Assembly (NCBI GenBank): GCA_964058845.1
Contig: CAXKVR010000082.1
Span: 1 to 64,000 of the forward strand
From: Carex sylvatica
Lineage: Eukaryota; Streptophyta; Magnoliopsida; Poales; Cyperaceae
Direction: 5' to 3'
DNA length: 64,000 bases
Made by a program: the position numbers and the translations under genes. Positions within the stretch are counted from its first letter, which is position 1. Every line of letters begins with the position of its first letter. Of the stretch, positions 33,069 through 46,200 are shown piece after piece. The notes beneath the pieces are model-generated. The model searched no databases. It saw only the letters and a program-made list of their open reading frames with translations, and was not told the origin of the DNA.

Positions 33069-34530
33069 TTATTGGGTTTGGTTCTCCTGATTTAGTATTT
33101 GCGGGGGTGAGCAGTGTGGTGGGTTTGGGTTTGGCAGCAGGTCCTGTTGGCTGCTTTCTATTTGGGCCCGTGTTAAGGTTGGGGGACTGAGTGTAGGTTG
33201 TATTATCATTCGGCTGGGGGGCGTGGTTCTAGGTATTAAGGCCGAGTTATTTAACCAGAGGCCCACTCGTGGTTTGGTTATGTTTTTCATCTCTGGCGTA
33301 TCTCTATATTTTGGGTCTATCCTGAGTTGCTCCATGCGACCCCTGTCTGGACAATTTTCCATTTCATGCCCCAGTAGGGCGCAATAAAAACAAACCCTAT
33401 TGATTCTTTCATATGTAATGTAAGCCTTAATAGAACCAAGAGTAGCATTGTTTATCATCACAGTTTCCTTTAGAGGTTGGTCTATAGGAATATGAATTTT
33501 AACACATAGAAACCTGTTACCTCCTGAGAAGGTCTCCGTGACATCTGAGATTGGATCTTCTAGTTGCTCCGCGTGGGATAGTATTCGTTCATTGGGGACG
33601 GTGTACGGTGGTATTATGTGCCACTATGTCCAAATTGGCATATGAGCAACGCAAGGGTCAAGTAAGTCATTTGGGTCGTCTATCCTTTTGAAAACTATTG
33701 CATCAGCTCTAAAGGTCTAAGTTTCTCGATTCAACACCCTTTCCATTTCCTCTCCACTTTCAAAATGTACTAGGAAGATATTTCTTGTGAGGTCAGTTAT
33801 CTCAGAGTCTGGGTGGATGCTCCATGCCTTCATCATCGTGGATGTGAAGCTATTTGTAAGCAATGTTCGGTCAGAGACAATCCGTGCCATTGTACATAAG
33901 GTCCATGTGGTGTTTTCCATGATTCTGCTTTCTCTTCTCGTATCCTCGTCGTTTTCTAAACCCGGGTTGAGATTTACGAACCTTGCTATGAACTCTTCAC
34001 TGTTCATCCTGCGTGATTTTTACTTGGACTAGAATTTGGTAAGAAGTGACTTTGTTGGTGAGTTTAGAGTGGTTGTGGGGGTTGTGTTTTTTATTCGAAT
34101 TGTTTGGTTTGTATAAAGAGGTATTTTTGGGTTTCCATTTTGTGTTGGTAGGTGGATGTTGTTAATGGGCTCTTTCTGGGTTGTTAGGAGGAGTTCAATG
34201 CTTGGTGTAGTTTCGGTCACCTTTTGTTCTAGCTTTAAGGTGTTGTAATTTATGAGGGCCCCCCTTCTTTTGAACAATTCGTTTTACGCGTGGTGTGTTG
34301 GAGGCAGTCTATCTTTGGTATTGCAGATATATTCTTTTTCTCTTGTTCAATACTTAGTATTGTGTACCACATGTTTCCAACATTTGTTTGACTTTCCTGG
34401 TGGGATATGACTGCATGGTGGGAGAGTGTGAAGTCGCCAACTTTGAAAGAAGTTTGTGTCCGGGACAAAATGGAGAAAGTGCCAACCTGCACAATATCTT
34501 TCCTTTCTTTTTTTGTAAAAGGGCACCAGT
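33069..34530 (-). pseudogene. LINE ORF1: DUF4283-like and CCHC zinc knuckle
   Basis: The 33717-34007 frame (MARIVSDRTLL, FLVHFESGEEMERVL) resembles the DUF4283 part of plant LINE ORF1. After two TAG stops at positions normally occupied by Trp and Gln-like residues, the frame continues to a zinc knuckle CFYCALLGHEMENC (C-x2-C-x4-H-x4-C) at about 33350-33395 and a Pro-rich tail. The product would be a nucleic-acid-binding coat protein. Confidence 0.8.
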
Positions 34531-34820
34531 TTTCATTTTTGGCTTTCTCTTTGGCCGTTGGGCATTTATTTGTTGCTAGGCAGCATGTTAGTTATTTTGG
34601 CAGTATCACCTTTGGCTGAGAAGTTTTTGCTGGTTCGGGTGTGGCCGACTCTACAAGTTGTTGTGTAGGAAAAGGTATGGCTCACACTATAGTGACTATC
34701 TCCTTTTTTCCATGGTCTGGTTCCATTTCAGAATCAGAAAAATTCGAGAAAGGGTAAGAAAGTGAATAGGGTGGGCTAGGTGGTTCAGCTGTGCTCAAGT
34801 AGCGGTTAAGTTTATCACCG

Positions 34821-35118
34821 CAAATCAATGAAACCTTGTACAAGTCAGCAGTGCCTGCGGTGAGGGAAATCAGAAATCTTTATTCATTTCTTGTGAGCTT
34901 AGCCTCTTCTGGTATCCATGCGTTATATTCCCATCTGGCAATGAAAATGTACATTTTCTTCCATTTGTGCAAATCAATGAAACCTTGTACAAGTCAGCAG
35001 TGCCTGCGGTGAGGAAAATCAGAAATCTTTGTTCATTCCTTGTGAGCTTAGCCTCTTCTGGTATCCATGCATTATATTCCCATCCGGCAATGAAAATGTA
35101 CATTTTCTTCCATTTGTT
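34821..35118 (-). repeat. 149-bp tandem duplication inside the LINE
   Basis: caaatcaatgaaaccttgta occurs at 34821 and again at 34970, and the following 149 bases are repeated with few differences. Because 149 is not a multiple of three, it shifts the frame: the same protein phrase appears twice, first intact (KMYIFIAGWEYNAWIPEEAK) and then scrambled. Confidence 0.9.
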
Positions 35119-35550
35119 GCCATACGGCAGGTGGGTAGCCGATGGGATTCTTCTAGGATCAATGCACACTACGTCAAGAGCTAACCTAGATCGATCCCCC
35201 CGATTGATAAATTTCTCATTAATATGTACCACCTCTCCAAAATCGGAGCAAGCGTCCTGCATAAAATTTTCGTGCCAAAAATCCAGGGGAAAATTAGTAA
35301 TATGTAATCTTACACGGTATTGCTTTGACTACATTCCGGCATCCTCGTCTATGTCAAAATAACATAATGCCCATTCTTGGAATGCCCCCCATTTATTCCC
35401 TGCTGTAATGACCTCTTCATGGTCGAGCCCTCTGGGTAGCTGAAATAAGAATATGTCTTTGGAGTATTTGAGGGGTGTGTATTGCATGTAAGAGCCTCCA
35501 TATGTGCTACAGAGGTAGTGTTGAACATTTCCCGGCACCCCCCCTGCCAT
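34870..35550 (-). pseudogene. Extra N-terminal frame of the LINE
   Basis: Two abutting frames (35550-35329 and 35262-34870) read MAGGVPGNVQHYLCS, then LHITNFPLDFWHENFMQDAC, then RLALDVVCIDPRRIP. The second part has the strand-helix wording of RNA-recognition-like domains in transposon-related plant proteins (position of effect: N-terminal to the gag-like frame). A TAG separates the two frames. Whether it was part of one long ORF1 or a separate ORF cannot be told from this dead copy. Confidence 0.5.
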
Positions 35551-36122
35551 TTTGATTACTTCCTTGGGCTACCACTAGGATCGACCTCTTAAGTCCTTAA
35601 TGTAAGTGGTGGTGTATCTCGTTGCAGCAGAGATAGGCACATCCCTCTCCCACTGGCCGAGAGAGGAGTGGGAATGGGTCCGATATTATCATGATAGGAC
35701 AGTTTGGTGGTATGGCTATCAAAGTTTGGAATTTGAAAATTAGATGACAGTTCACGTAAGAGGATGTGTGGGAAAATAATTGAGAAGGATAGGAGAAGGT
35801 TATTTGTCTGTTGAGAAACTTAATAAGGAGAAAAAAGTTATCAATAAGAAAAATTGTGTCTCTTAAATGTCGGCATTAACTGAGGGGGAATATTTGTAGG
35901 GCACTGTTGACGTAGAAAATAGTGTTTGAAAGGCTTTGAAAGGTGTCTGGGGTGAGGAGGTAGTGTAGGTTAAGGAAAAAAGTTATGTAAGGAGGCATGG
36001 GGTGGTTAGGTTTCTAGCTCAGTAGTAGATAGGTAGTGCATGGACCTGTCCCCTCAATCGCCTTCAGGTGTTATCACCATTCATGGGGTGCTTCTCTTTT
36101 CTCTCCCTCTCTATATAATTCT

Positions 36123-36840
36123 CTCCACGTTACACAGATGTTATGGGCGAGCATAACAGATCTAGACCATAAATTTAAATCCAATGACTTAGGTTAGATC
36201 CGACCTCTATATTTCAGACCTGAGATAACACCCTACGCAGCGCATCACAAATGATCTAGACAACCTATTTTGTGTCAACGACAAAGCTAAGGACTTGGTC
36301 CAACTTGTCACTATTTTCTCATGAGAGCTTAGGTAAGAATGTAAGATGATTAGTGTTTTGTTTATGAAGATACGCTGCAAGCCTGCAAGTGCAACTATCA
36401 AATTTTCGAGTTCTCCTTTTCTTTCCAAAATCATAACATATGTTACATGTAAAAAAAAAATGCTAAAAGTGACACATTACATGCAACCCATATTAAATAT
36501 ATTTTAGTATGATTTTATCTGTAAAATATTTAATTTACTTGTCTGATTTGGCACAAAAAATATATAATGTACAGAAGCAAAGACAGACTTTTGTGTAACG
36601 AGGGAAAAAATATATATAAGAAAACAAGTTTTATTTAACATTAATTTTTTCAATAAAGTATATATTAATAATTTTATTATTCGCATAAAAGTAGAGAAGT
36701 TTTAATAGTCTAAAAGCGTACCATCTCTAAAAAAATAGTTTTTATTGATAAACAACAAAAAGGAACTTAACGTTTTTTAACACTTCAAATTCGCATTTAT
36801 TATCACTCAATTATATTCTTAAAGTTTTTTTTTTTCAAAA
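36123..36840. other. Intergenic, no recognised gene
   Basis: Starts with ctccacgttacac after the LINE target duplication. AT-rich, no coding signal seen. Confidence 0.5.
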
Positions 36841-36849
36841 CAACATAAG

Positions 36850-38035
36850 ATAACACCATCACTAACTTCATCAAACAGTTATTTCTCAACATGTGTTATT
36901 AAGCAATCATTAATCACATATTCTTTTCCACAAATTGTCTTAAATGAATTTCATTGTGAAAAATACTAGAAGTTGTAGCCACCGGTAAAATCAATGTCAA
37001 CTTTAGTAGAAGAAAAACCTGACGATGTGCTATGTGCTTGATGGTTTGTCATAACACTAGCTAGTTCGCTTAACCCATCCAATTTTGGAAGCGGTCATTT
37101 GCCACTTTAACATGAGTAATCGCATTTTCAATGTCTATATTGTTCATCTGTAGTGCAAAAGAAAACTCACTTGTTATTCCCAATACATTTTTCGTTAAGT
37201 GGAAGAGGAAGATAAGTTTCCCTTATTATGATAATTTTTTATTCACTGTGGCCTCGAAAAGGTAATCCTTGATAGAGTAATAACCTTGTAGTAGCGATTG
37301 ACACCTACGTTCACAAACGATAGCCACATTCAGGGGTAGACCCGCATGAGATTAGGGGGCAAGCGCCCCTCCCCCTCCAAATTTTTTTTTTTTGCCCCTT
37401 TTTGGATTTTGGATTTGTAATTCATATTAAATTTAGAGTTAAAATTAAAATAAATTTTTTGAATTATGATTGGTAATTAGAATTATAAATTAGAGCATCA
37501 TAAATTATAAGTCAGAGCATTAAAAAAGTATAAGTTAAAGCATTATTTTTTTTATTGAGTACCCTCTTAGTTAATGACTTTAAATCCAATTAGCTATTTA
37601 AGTCTGATTTGTTATTTTTTTTGTCCCCTGAAGAAAATCATGAGTCCACCCTGGCCACGTTTCGATAGCTCGGTTTAATTAGTAAGCAAGGTATGAATTG
37701 ATAATTTATGATTTACCAGAGCAATACTTCTTCATTGCTTGGTTATTAAAGCTATTGGGCCCACCAATATGTCCTTTTTTTATTTTAATTTTAAGACCCC
37801 TTAATAATAAAAGTATCACTACATTGTTTACTCTCTTAAACAAATAACAATACAAATTATATGTTTCTCCATCGTGTTTATTATATTCTAGCCCACTCGC
37901 AAACTCTTTAAACCAACTTGGATTGAACTTGCACATCAACTCACTCATTTCGACTTGTTTAAAATCTAGAGCTTTTGAATGAGAAGGACCTCTTTGTATA
38001 TAGTATCTTCTAACTTCATTCCATCTTTGATCGAA
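36850..38035 (-). pseudogene. hAT-family transposase fossil (TTF-type zinc finger, ZMYM1-like)
   Basis: Minus-strand frames give, from high to low coordinate: RWNEVRRYYIQRGPSHSK, then KFNPSWFKEFASGLEYNKHD, NLYCYLFK, KGHIGGPNSFNNQAMKKYC (37950-37710); then, beyond an inserted hAT element, VLGITSEFSFALQMNNIDIE and NAITHVKVANDRFQNWM (about 37175-37075). This is the order of the TTF zinc finger and a later part of plant hAT transposase-like proteins with a DUF4371 core. Most of the catalytic middle is deleted and several stops are present. Confidence 0.75.
37331..37653. mobile_element. Small non-autonomous hAT-type element inside the transposase fossil
   Basis: Begins caggggtagacccgcatgag and ends ctcatgattttc-complement text finishing gagtccaccctg, giving imperfect inverted ends. 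It is flanked by gccacatt (37323-37330) and gccacgtt (37654-37661), an 8-base duplication with one mismatch. Confidence 0.7.
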
Positions 38036-40295
38036 ATGCAGGATTGTCAGAATATTTTTTAGACAAATTTCAATTCGCTTTGATGATTAGAATGTAAAAG
38101 CATTTTGATGTCCTCGTTTCAAAAAATTTCTCCATTTGCTTTCTATAATTAAGAAAAAGATGTGTTAGCGGATTGAAAGTTTTAATTTTTGTTATTTAAT
38201 TCTAAATTGAAACTTTATGGTAGATTAGTAATTATTTATGCGTATAATACTACCAGGATTTGGTACATACATTTACCCTCTGTAATTGATAAATTGTTCC
38301 AATCAGATATATTGTTTCCAATTTAGGTAACCAAACAAGGTATTAAGCAACAAGTTTTTATTAATCAACAGGTTAATAGTTAAAAGTTTCTGATACAAGG
38401 AATTGAGTCTATAATTAACTTTGCTGCCGCCTTTAGCAAAGATAAAACCGAAGAACCTCATTTGACAAAATAATGTTCTGCAATGTTCCAAATTTGCTCA
38501 TCTTTTTGAAAAAAAAAATATATAAACTGCCACAAGTTCTCAAGTTGTAGTTCAATTATTTTTGGAAAAAAAATATAAGTCAATTATATATTTTTTTATA
38601 AAAAATATAGAAATATATTTTGGAGTACACATAACATTTTACTGTGAATTATATAACAAAAGCATATACGAATAATTGATTTTTGAAAAAGTATGGATAT
38701 CAATTGACCTCTTTTATCTATCATCTATGTCCCTCCTTTGCATATATAAACAACAAATATTAGAGACCATATAATAGTTCTCGTAAACGATGAATATTAA
38801 AATAAAATTACAAGATCTATACGGCTATACAATATTATTTTGGGACCCTGAAATTAAAATTTCATTAGAATGACACATTAAAATTTCATTTGCGTAAAAA
38901 AATGTAAATTAGTTTTTTGTATTTACTTCACATATAACAATTTTGAGCTGCAATTAATAGATTGACCCAAATTTAAAAGGCAAAATAAATTATTCCACAA
39001 AATTGTTTCAAAGTGAGGGAATCAAGTAAGTCGAGTTTATCAATTATTTCGAAAAATAAGCAAAATTTCAAATATAAAATTGATATGTCGGACTTATTAT
39101 ATGACTTTTTTTTACGTACATGCATTGTAACAAACATCAATAAGGAAAAAAACATGTAAGAATTATGAATACAAATTATCCTAATTAAATCACTGTTAAC
39201 TGTTAAGGATTTGTTTCGTGATAGTTATGTAGACGTAGCATACACAAAGTTGCAGAGCCTCTTCAACCCTACTTGTAATATGAAAACAAGAAAAGAAAGT
39301 AAATTAAAGTTGTTGAGCGTTAAACGTCAATGTTTTATTTATTTTTTATTTTTTTCTTTCAATAAGCTCCAAAAGTACAAATTATACATATGAGTTCATT
39401 AAGTGATTAATCAGTAATTTTTAAATTAAAGCTAGATAATGACAAGGATCTATACACTAAGAGTATGTTTGGCTGGATTGAGAATATGTTATTTTTGGAA
39501 TTAGTCTATTCGTATTTGATTGAGTTAGAATAGCTAAAACAGTGAACTAAAACCTTTTGACTTATTATAGAATATGTTATTCCTAAGAGTTTTGAAATTT
39601 GACTATTTCAATAAAATAAATAATTGTTATTCTTAATTTGACTATTCTAAGTATTTTTATTTTGCAATCAAATATACTTTATGAGTCATAAAACAATGAT
39701 AAATATAAAATAGCGCCGGATTCAGATATATCTTGTGGACACTAATAAATAATAACGTTCAATAAATTTTATGAACGCTCGCAAAACTAGCTCGGCCTAT
39801 CAGGAACTTCGGATCTGTTCGAGTTACCTGATCGATCGTGTAGATCAGATCGAAATTAGTTTGGTACTTTGGTGGTGTCAATTCAAAATATTAGAGATCC
39901 ACTTTAAAATTCGTGTCAGATTAAAACGGATGACTAAAATCTCATTATACTCGGTTAGGTATATGCACTTAGAGGTGTTTAAACCATCAGTTGGGTTGAA
40001 AAAGAAAAGAAAATACGCAAATTAAACCATCAGTTGGGTATATGCATTCTAATAATTATATATAAATTCATTAAATTGAAAATAAAATAAAATAAACCAA
40101 ACCAAAAAAAAAAATCATACTTGACTCACTGCTACCAAATAAACCGAACCGTTTGAACATCCTGTTTGCACTTGATCTGAATTCCCGATTCCGCCAAGTC
40201 TCCTTTGGCTTTTCCAAACCCCCTTGTCCCTTCCCAGTTCCCACCCAAAACCCTCGAAACGCTACCCAGCTTCTGCTGAGCTTCGCCAAGTCACA
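38036..40295. other. Intergenic and 5' region of the CPSF160 gene
   Basis: AT-rich to about 40080, then a GC-richer leader directly before the ATG at 40296. 39455-39690 looks like a MITE (gtatgtttggctggattgag at one end, AT-rich body), but its second end is unclear. No other gene is seen. Confidence 0.45.
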
Positions 40296-43200
40296 ATGAG
40301 CTATGCTGCTTTTAAGATGCAGCACGGCCCCACCGGGATCGAGAACTGCGCCGCGGGTTTCCTCACGCCCGCCTCCTCTTTTTCTGGGACGGACGGCGGC
40401 GCCGGGAGCCTCTTGCCGAATCTCATTGTCACCGCTGGCAATGTGCTGGAGATTTATGTGGTTAGGATACTGGAGGAGAAAGGAGGGGGAGAGAAGGGTT
40501 TGATGGATGGGATCAGTGGAGCTCAGCTCGAAGTCGCCTGTCACTACATGTATAAAAGTTTTTAACTTTTAGGTTTTGAAATTGTTTTGTTTGCAAGGGT
40601 TCTCTAGCTCTAGCATTAAACCAGAGCTTAAATTAGGTTTACAACACTCAATTCTGTCAAATAAAAAGAAAGAACAAAGAGAGAAATCAGTAACAAAATC
40701 GCTTAATAGCTGGTACTGAACAATTCAAGTATGATAACCTTACATTATAAAAGTTTTGCTATTTTCCACATTGAATTGCCACTGTTTTTTTTTCTTCGGA
40801 AAAGTAGCTCTATCCACTGTTGATTTTGTTATACGTTTAGCATAGAACTGGACTTGCAGAAGACTGGAAGTGATTGGCTGCCTGACTCTTAATTTTTTTT
40901 TCAGGCTTCATGGAAATGTTGAGTCTATAGCAGTACTATCCGATGGATCTGAGAAACGCACTAGCAAAAGAAGAGACTCTGTCATTTTGACATTTCAAGG
41001 TGCAAAAATATGTGTACTCGAGTTTGACGAGTCAACGCATAGATTGCGAACAAGGTAGCACGCCTCAGATTTTCTTTTTGCAAATTGAGTCAGTGCTGTA
41101 GTCATTGGCTGTTCTGACATATCAACCTGGATTGGTGCTTCTTTTTGATATGTTGAATCACCAAAAAAATAAAAAAATTAAAAGCAAGTAAACATGAGCA
41201 ATATCTCTTTTAATCTACTGTTTATAACTTTATTTATTTATATCCTCCTCAATGAAGATAGTTTACCCCTTTGTGTGTAGTTCAATGCACTGTTTTGAGG
41301 GTCCTGACTGGCAGTACCTGAAAAGGGGAAGGGAGTCATTTCCCAGGGGCCCCATTGTCAAAACAGACCCACAAGGTAGGTGTGCAGGAGTTCTTATATA
41401 CGGGCTCCAGATGGTTATGCTTAAATCTGCTCAGGTGTAGCATTTTCCTCTTTGCCCCTTTCCAAATTGCTTTTCTAAGTTTCAAGTATCTAATTTGAAG
41501 AAATTGCTTTTGGATTAGGCTGGTCATGGTTTGGTTGGAGATGAAGGGAAGCAAAATGCGGGCGGAAGTTCTTCTGTCCGAGTGGAGTCCTCGTATATTA
41601 TTAGTTTGCGTGAATTGGAAATCAATCATGTGAAAGATTTCATCTTTGTACATGGTATGCTAATTTCACCTCCCTTTCTAAATCTCTTTCAAATTTGACA
41701 ATTTTGTTGGATCTTGACAAAAAGCCTGATTCCCTAGTTGTTTCATTTTATAGCAATTTTGATATACCTTCTTATCCAATAGGTTATATCGAACCAGTTC
41801 TGGTGGTACTGCATGAAAAGGAACCCACTTGGGCTGGTCGTTTACCTTGGAAGCACAATACATGCATGCTCTCAGCACTTAGCATCAGCACCACATTGAA
41901 GCAGCATCCCGTGATATGGTCTGCCAGTGTGAGTTCCTTTACCTGAGAAGCCTCTTTAATGCCCTTTTCTTTTTTAGGCCTAAGATTAGAAATTGAACTT
42001 CAATTACAGCCAATTGTGTCATTACATGCTAGTTAATAATTACCTTAATGCCTTACCCGAGAAACCTCTTTAATGCCCTTTTCATTTTTAGGCCTAAGAT
42101 TAGAAATTGAACTTCAAGTACAGCCAATTGTGTCATTACATGCTAGTTAATAATTACCTTAATGCCAACCAACTACATTGGAAAATGTATTACTTCACTT
42201 AACTGTAATGATTTTTCCAGAATTTACCACATGATGCATACAAGCTTCTTGCTGTGCCTGCACCTCTCGGCGGTGTTCTTGTTATGTGCGCAAATGCTAT
42301 CTACTATCATAGCCAGGTATTTTCTTCATGATTAAGACTATTGTCCATCTTTCTTGTTTATTAGGTACCTTTTTTGTTGGTTGGTCAATATGTTGTGTTC
42401 TTTTGCAGTCTACATCGTGCTCCCTTGCCCTCAACAGTTTCTCATCTCAGCATGATGGCAGGTTTGTCATTCTTTGGAATATCCTTCATATATCTTAAAA
42501 TTTTTGTACATCTTTTTGACTGGAACTTCTATCGAGATTTCAAAATTATGTTTTGTATGAATTCTAATTGTATTTATGCAATCCTTCAGCTTAGAAATGC
42601 CCAAATCGAACTTCTTGGTTGAGCTGGATGCTGCTAATGCTACATGGCTATCAAATGACATTGCATTGTTTTCAGTCAAAACTGGAGAGTTACTATTGCT
42701 AACGTTGGTCAATAATGGGAGGCATGACTCTTTTCTTTTTTTAGGCCACATTCAGTCCTATTTAACTGCTAATCTTTACTAAATGCTTGTATTATGTATG
42801 GCTAGGAATCCTTTTGATCTTGTTGAGTTTCTTTTGCTTTTGCTTACAGGGGTGTGCAGAGACTTGATCTCACGAAAGCAAATTCATCAGTTTTGACCTC
42901 GGTTTGTTCTTACCTATGCTGTTCTATTTATAAACTACATTATGGGGATAAAAGACACTAAATTATTTTATGAGCATAATTACATGGTTTTTGTGGTTGA
43001 TCAAAGATTTATTCTCAAGGTGTACACAAATGCAGGGCACCCTTTGTATTTTTCAGGTCATACTGACTAGTGGGTCCTGTAATCAACAAAACTAGCAAGC
43101 TAGAAATATTTTCGGGGTTTAGTACTGGTACAATATTGGTAAATTATTGGATGAGTCCAATATATAGACATATAAGGTAGCCAATTCTGTACTTCAATCC

Positions 43201-46200
43201 ATGACAGTATGAGTTTAGTTTATCAAGGTTCAGTTTATGATGAGCAATTTTGCATCTCAACTGGTATTGGATAGGATGACTTACAAGATCACATCGGTGT
43301 GAGCCCTAATGGGCACAAAGTATATAATTCTGACTTGTTAGACCCTTCATTTATTTGGATGGTAGTCCAGCTTAATATAAAAGAATTTAAAGGATCAATG
43401 AATAAAGAAGAAAAATGACCTTTTGTGATTTACAATCTCGACAAACTTGATTTTTTCAGGGAATGACAACTTTAGGAAACTCATTCTTCTTCCTTGCTAG
43501 CCGTTTAGGAGATAGCATTCTTGTGCAATACTGCTCTGGGGCATCTAACTCTACCATGCAGATAGATAAAGTGAATACTTCTTATCTATTATTTGTCTCC
43601 ACTTGTTCAGCAATGGCCATATAAAATCTAATTATGGAATTTTGCAAACAAAACAGGCTGGTAATATGGATGTAGAAACTCCCTTGGCAAAGAGACTGAG
43701 AAGGATGCCATCTGACCCTCTGCTGGATGTCAGTAGTGGAGAGGAGCTCTCTTTATTCACGACAACTCAAAACAGCTCCGATTCATCCCAGGTCTGTACT
43801 TCATACAGCATTTTACTAATAATAACAGTCTCACTTGCTGAGACATTTTTTAATTTTGAGAAGTTTCAGATACGCCTTTATCAAAATCTAGTATAAGTAT
43901 CTAAGTTTTCAATATTATCAAAAGATTTCTGGCCCTGCTTTTAGTGAAAAGGTTCTATTTTTATTGCTTTTATTTAACTTGTCAACTTTTAATTTTACAC
44001 TAACAGCGTATGAGGTTCAATTGGAAACATGACTAATGAGTGGCGGTTTTCCATGCAGAAATCCTTCTCCTTTGTTGTTAGAGATTCCTTGATCAATATT
44101 GGTCCAATCAAGGATTTCTTATATGGCTTAAGGATGAATGCAGACCTTGATGCTGCTGGACTTGCTAAACAGAGCAATTATGAGTTGGTTAGTGGCCCAA
44201 TTCTCTATTTTTTTTGGGGTCTAAAGGTTCGATTTCCATGTGTCTTTTTCTATGCGTGAAAGCTAATTAGCTGCTTACTTTATTCATGGCTGAGCTAGAT
44301 TCTTCATATTGACCTTCTATTATAAATAACCAACCATTGCCATTGCCATTTCCTTCTTTTTCTTTATCTTGTATACTCAATTAGGAATTTGATTTTTCTG
44401 AGTATCTGTTTCAGGTGTGTTGTTCGGGCCATGGAAAGAATGGGGCTCTTTCTGTTCTCCAACAATCAATTCGTCCTGAATTAATTACTGAGGTCTTTTG
44501 TCTGATGTCTATTTGATCATTCTGTAGCTGCTATTCATAATATTTTTCTTAATGAACCAGCTTATTAGTGATTGACCTAATTTTCAAGGATATACTGGTA
44601 GTTCTTTTGTGAATATGTTGCATCTATTTTTTTTTTTTTTACACATAGGTGGAGCTAACAGGTTGTAAAGGCATTTGGACAGTGTATCATAAGAACCAAC
44701 AACGCAGCCATTCGACTGATGCCTCCAGAACAATTTCTGAGGATGAAGAATACCATTCATATCTAATAATAAGCTTAGAGAACCGAACAATGGTAATTTA
44801 GCAGTTATTCCTTCAGAGTTTGATTTTGTCAAATTTTCAGTGTAAACAAATTAAAAGCAAAAGCAACACCTTCTATATTTCATTTGCTTTTGTTAATAAT
44901 CCGTTGTATGTGGATTCAGGTTCTGGAGACAGCAGATGATCTAGGGGAAGTTACTGAGACTGTTGATTATTTTGTACATGGGTGTACAATTGCTGCTGGT
45001 AACTTATTTGGAAGGTGAACCATACTACTATTGAAATTGTATCATTCTCCTAAAATGTTATTCTGGGGTTTTCATATCATGCAAATTTTCTACTGCCCTT
45101 TCTACAATAAGAAATGAGATGTTAAAGTTGTGGATGAGTTTTAGACTATGGGTCTCTCTCCAGTACCATCCCATACCCAGACTGGTACTGTTGTTACTTT
45201 CCATGACAAACCTGTTTATGAAATTAAACATCCAAATGCATTTATCTGTGCAGGCGAAGGGTTGTACAGATTTTTGCCCGTGGGGCCCGCATACTTGATG
45301 GCTCATATATGACTCAGGAGCTTATTTTCAATCAACACAATTCTGATCTGGTACCTAGTTCTGAACCACCTGCTGCTGCATTTGTCTCCATTGCTGACCC
45401 ATATGTCCTGCTCAGGATGACTGATGGAGCAATTCATCTTCTTGTTGGAGGTACTTGAGCATTCAGTACTAATTTTTTCAAGGATTTGTATAAGTGTCTC
45501 TGTTTCTTCCTATTTCATAAAGAAAACACCTTTGATCTTCATACAATTTCTTGAAGAAAACACCCAAGATTGGGATAGAACATTATAGACCGACAATTAT
45601 TCATCTGATTGGGAGGTCAAGTTGAGTTTACAAGTATTCTTCTTAAAATGGACAAATTTGCCAGCACCTTAATTCTTTGCACAAATCATTCCTAATTTCC
45701 AGCTTTTTTTTTTTTGAAAGACAAACAATTGTAGATGATGTTTGGAAGATACAGCTAAGAATTATCGAGCAAAAATGAGTTTGAAAACTAGAAAGAGATG
45801 ATTTTCAATTTACATGCTTATTATTTTGATTGTATAGTATGATGAATACATTGGGTAATAATCTTTAGGTGATAGAGGAGGTTGGCTACTATGCTTATAT
45901 AAGCATATCCCCACCCACATATGCTTATAACTCATTTTTGTATTATCAATGTCCAAATGGTCGATCGGAACCGTTCATTTTGTTTTCCATATTAATATGT
46001 TCTTGGAGACTAAATTTTACATTTTTCTGATTTTTTTTACTATTTATTAAGCCACTTTGAAAATCGCTGATCCAACGGTGGCATAACAAAACAGTAAAAT
46101 CAGAAGCCACCGTTGGATCAGCGATTTTCAAATTAGCTTAATAAATAGTAAAAAAATTCAGAAAAATGTAAAATTTAGTCTCCAAGAACATATTAATATG

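Larger units (their letters stand above)
28165..36109 (-). mobile_element. Near full-length L1-type LINE, inactivated
   Basis: About 7.9 kb on the minus strand between two copies of tctatataattct (28152-28164 and 36110-36122), with an A tail seen as a T run at 28165-28170. Order from its 5' end: an unusual N-terminal frame (35550-34870), a DUF4283/zinc-knuckle gag-like frame (about 34530-33069), then endonuclease, reverse transcriptase, zinc ribbon and RNase H (32694-28560). Frameshifts and stops in every part show it is dead. The 13-bp target duplication and A tail fit target-primed reverse transcription. Confidence 0.9.

Noticed and set aside
40224..40295. Upstream in-frame ATG for CPSF160
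   Set aside because: The 24 extra residues are not part of the conserved start MSYAAFKM; treated as leader.
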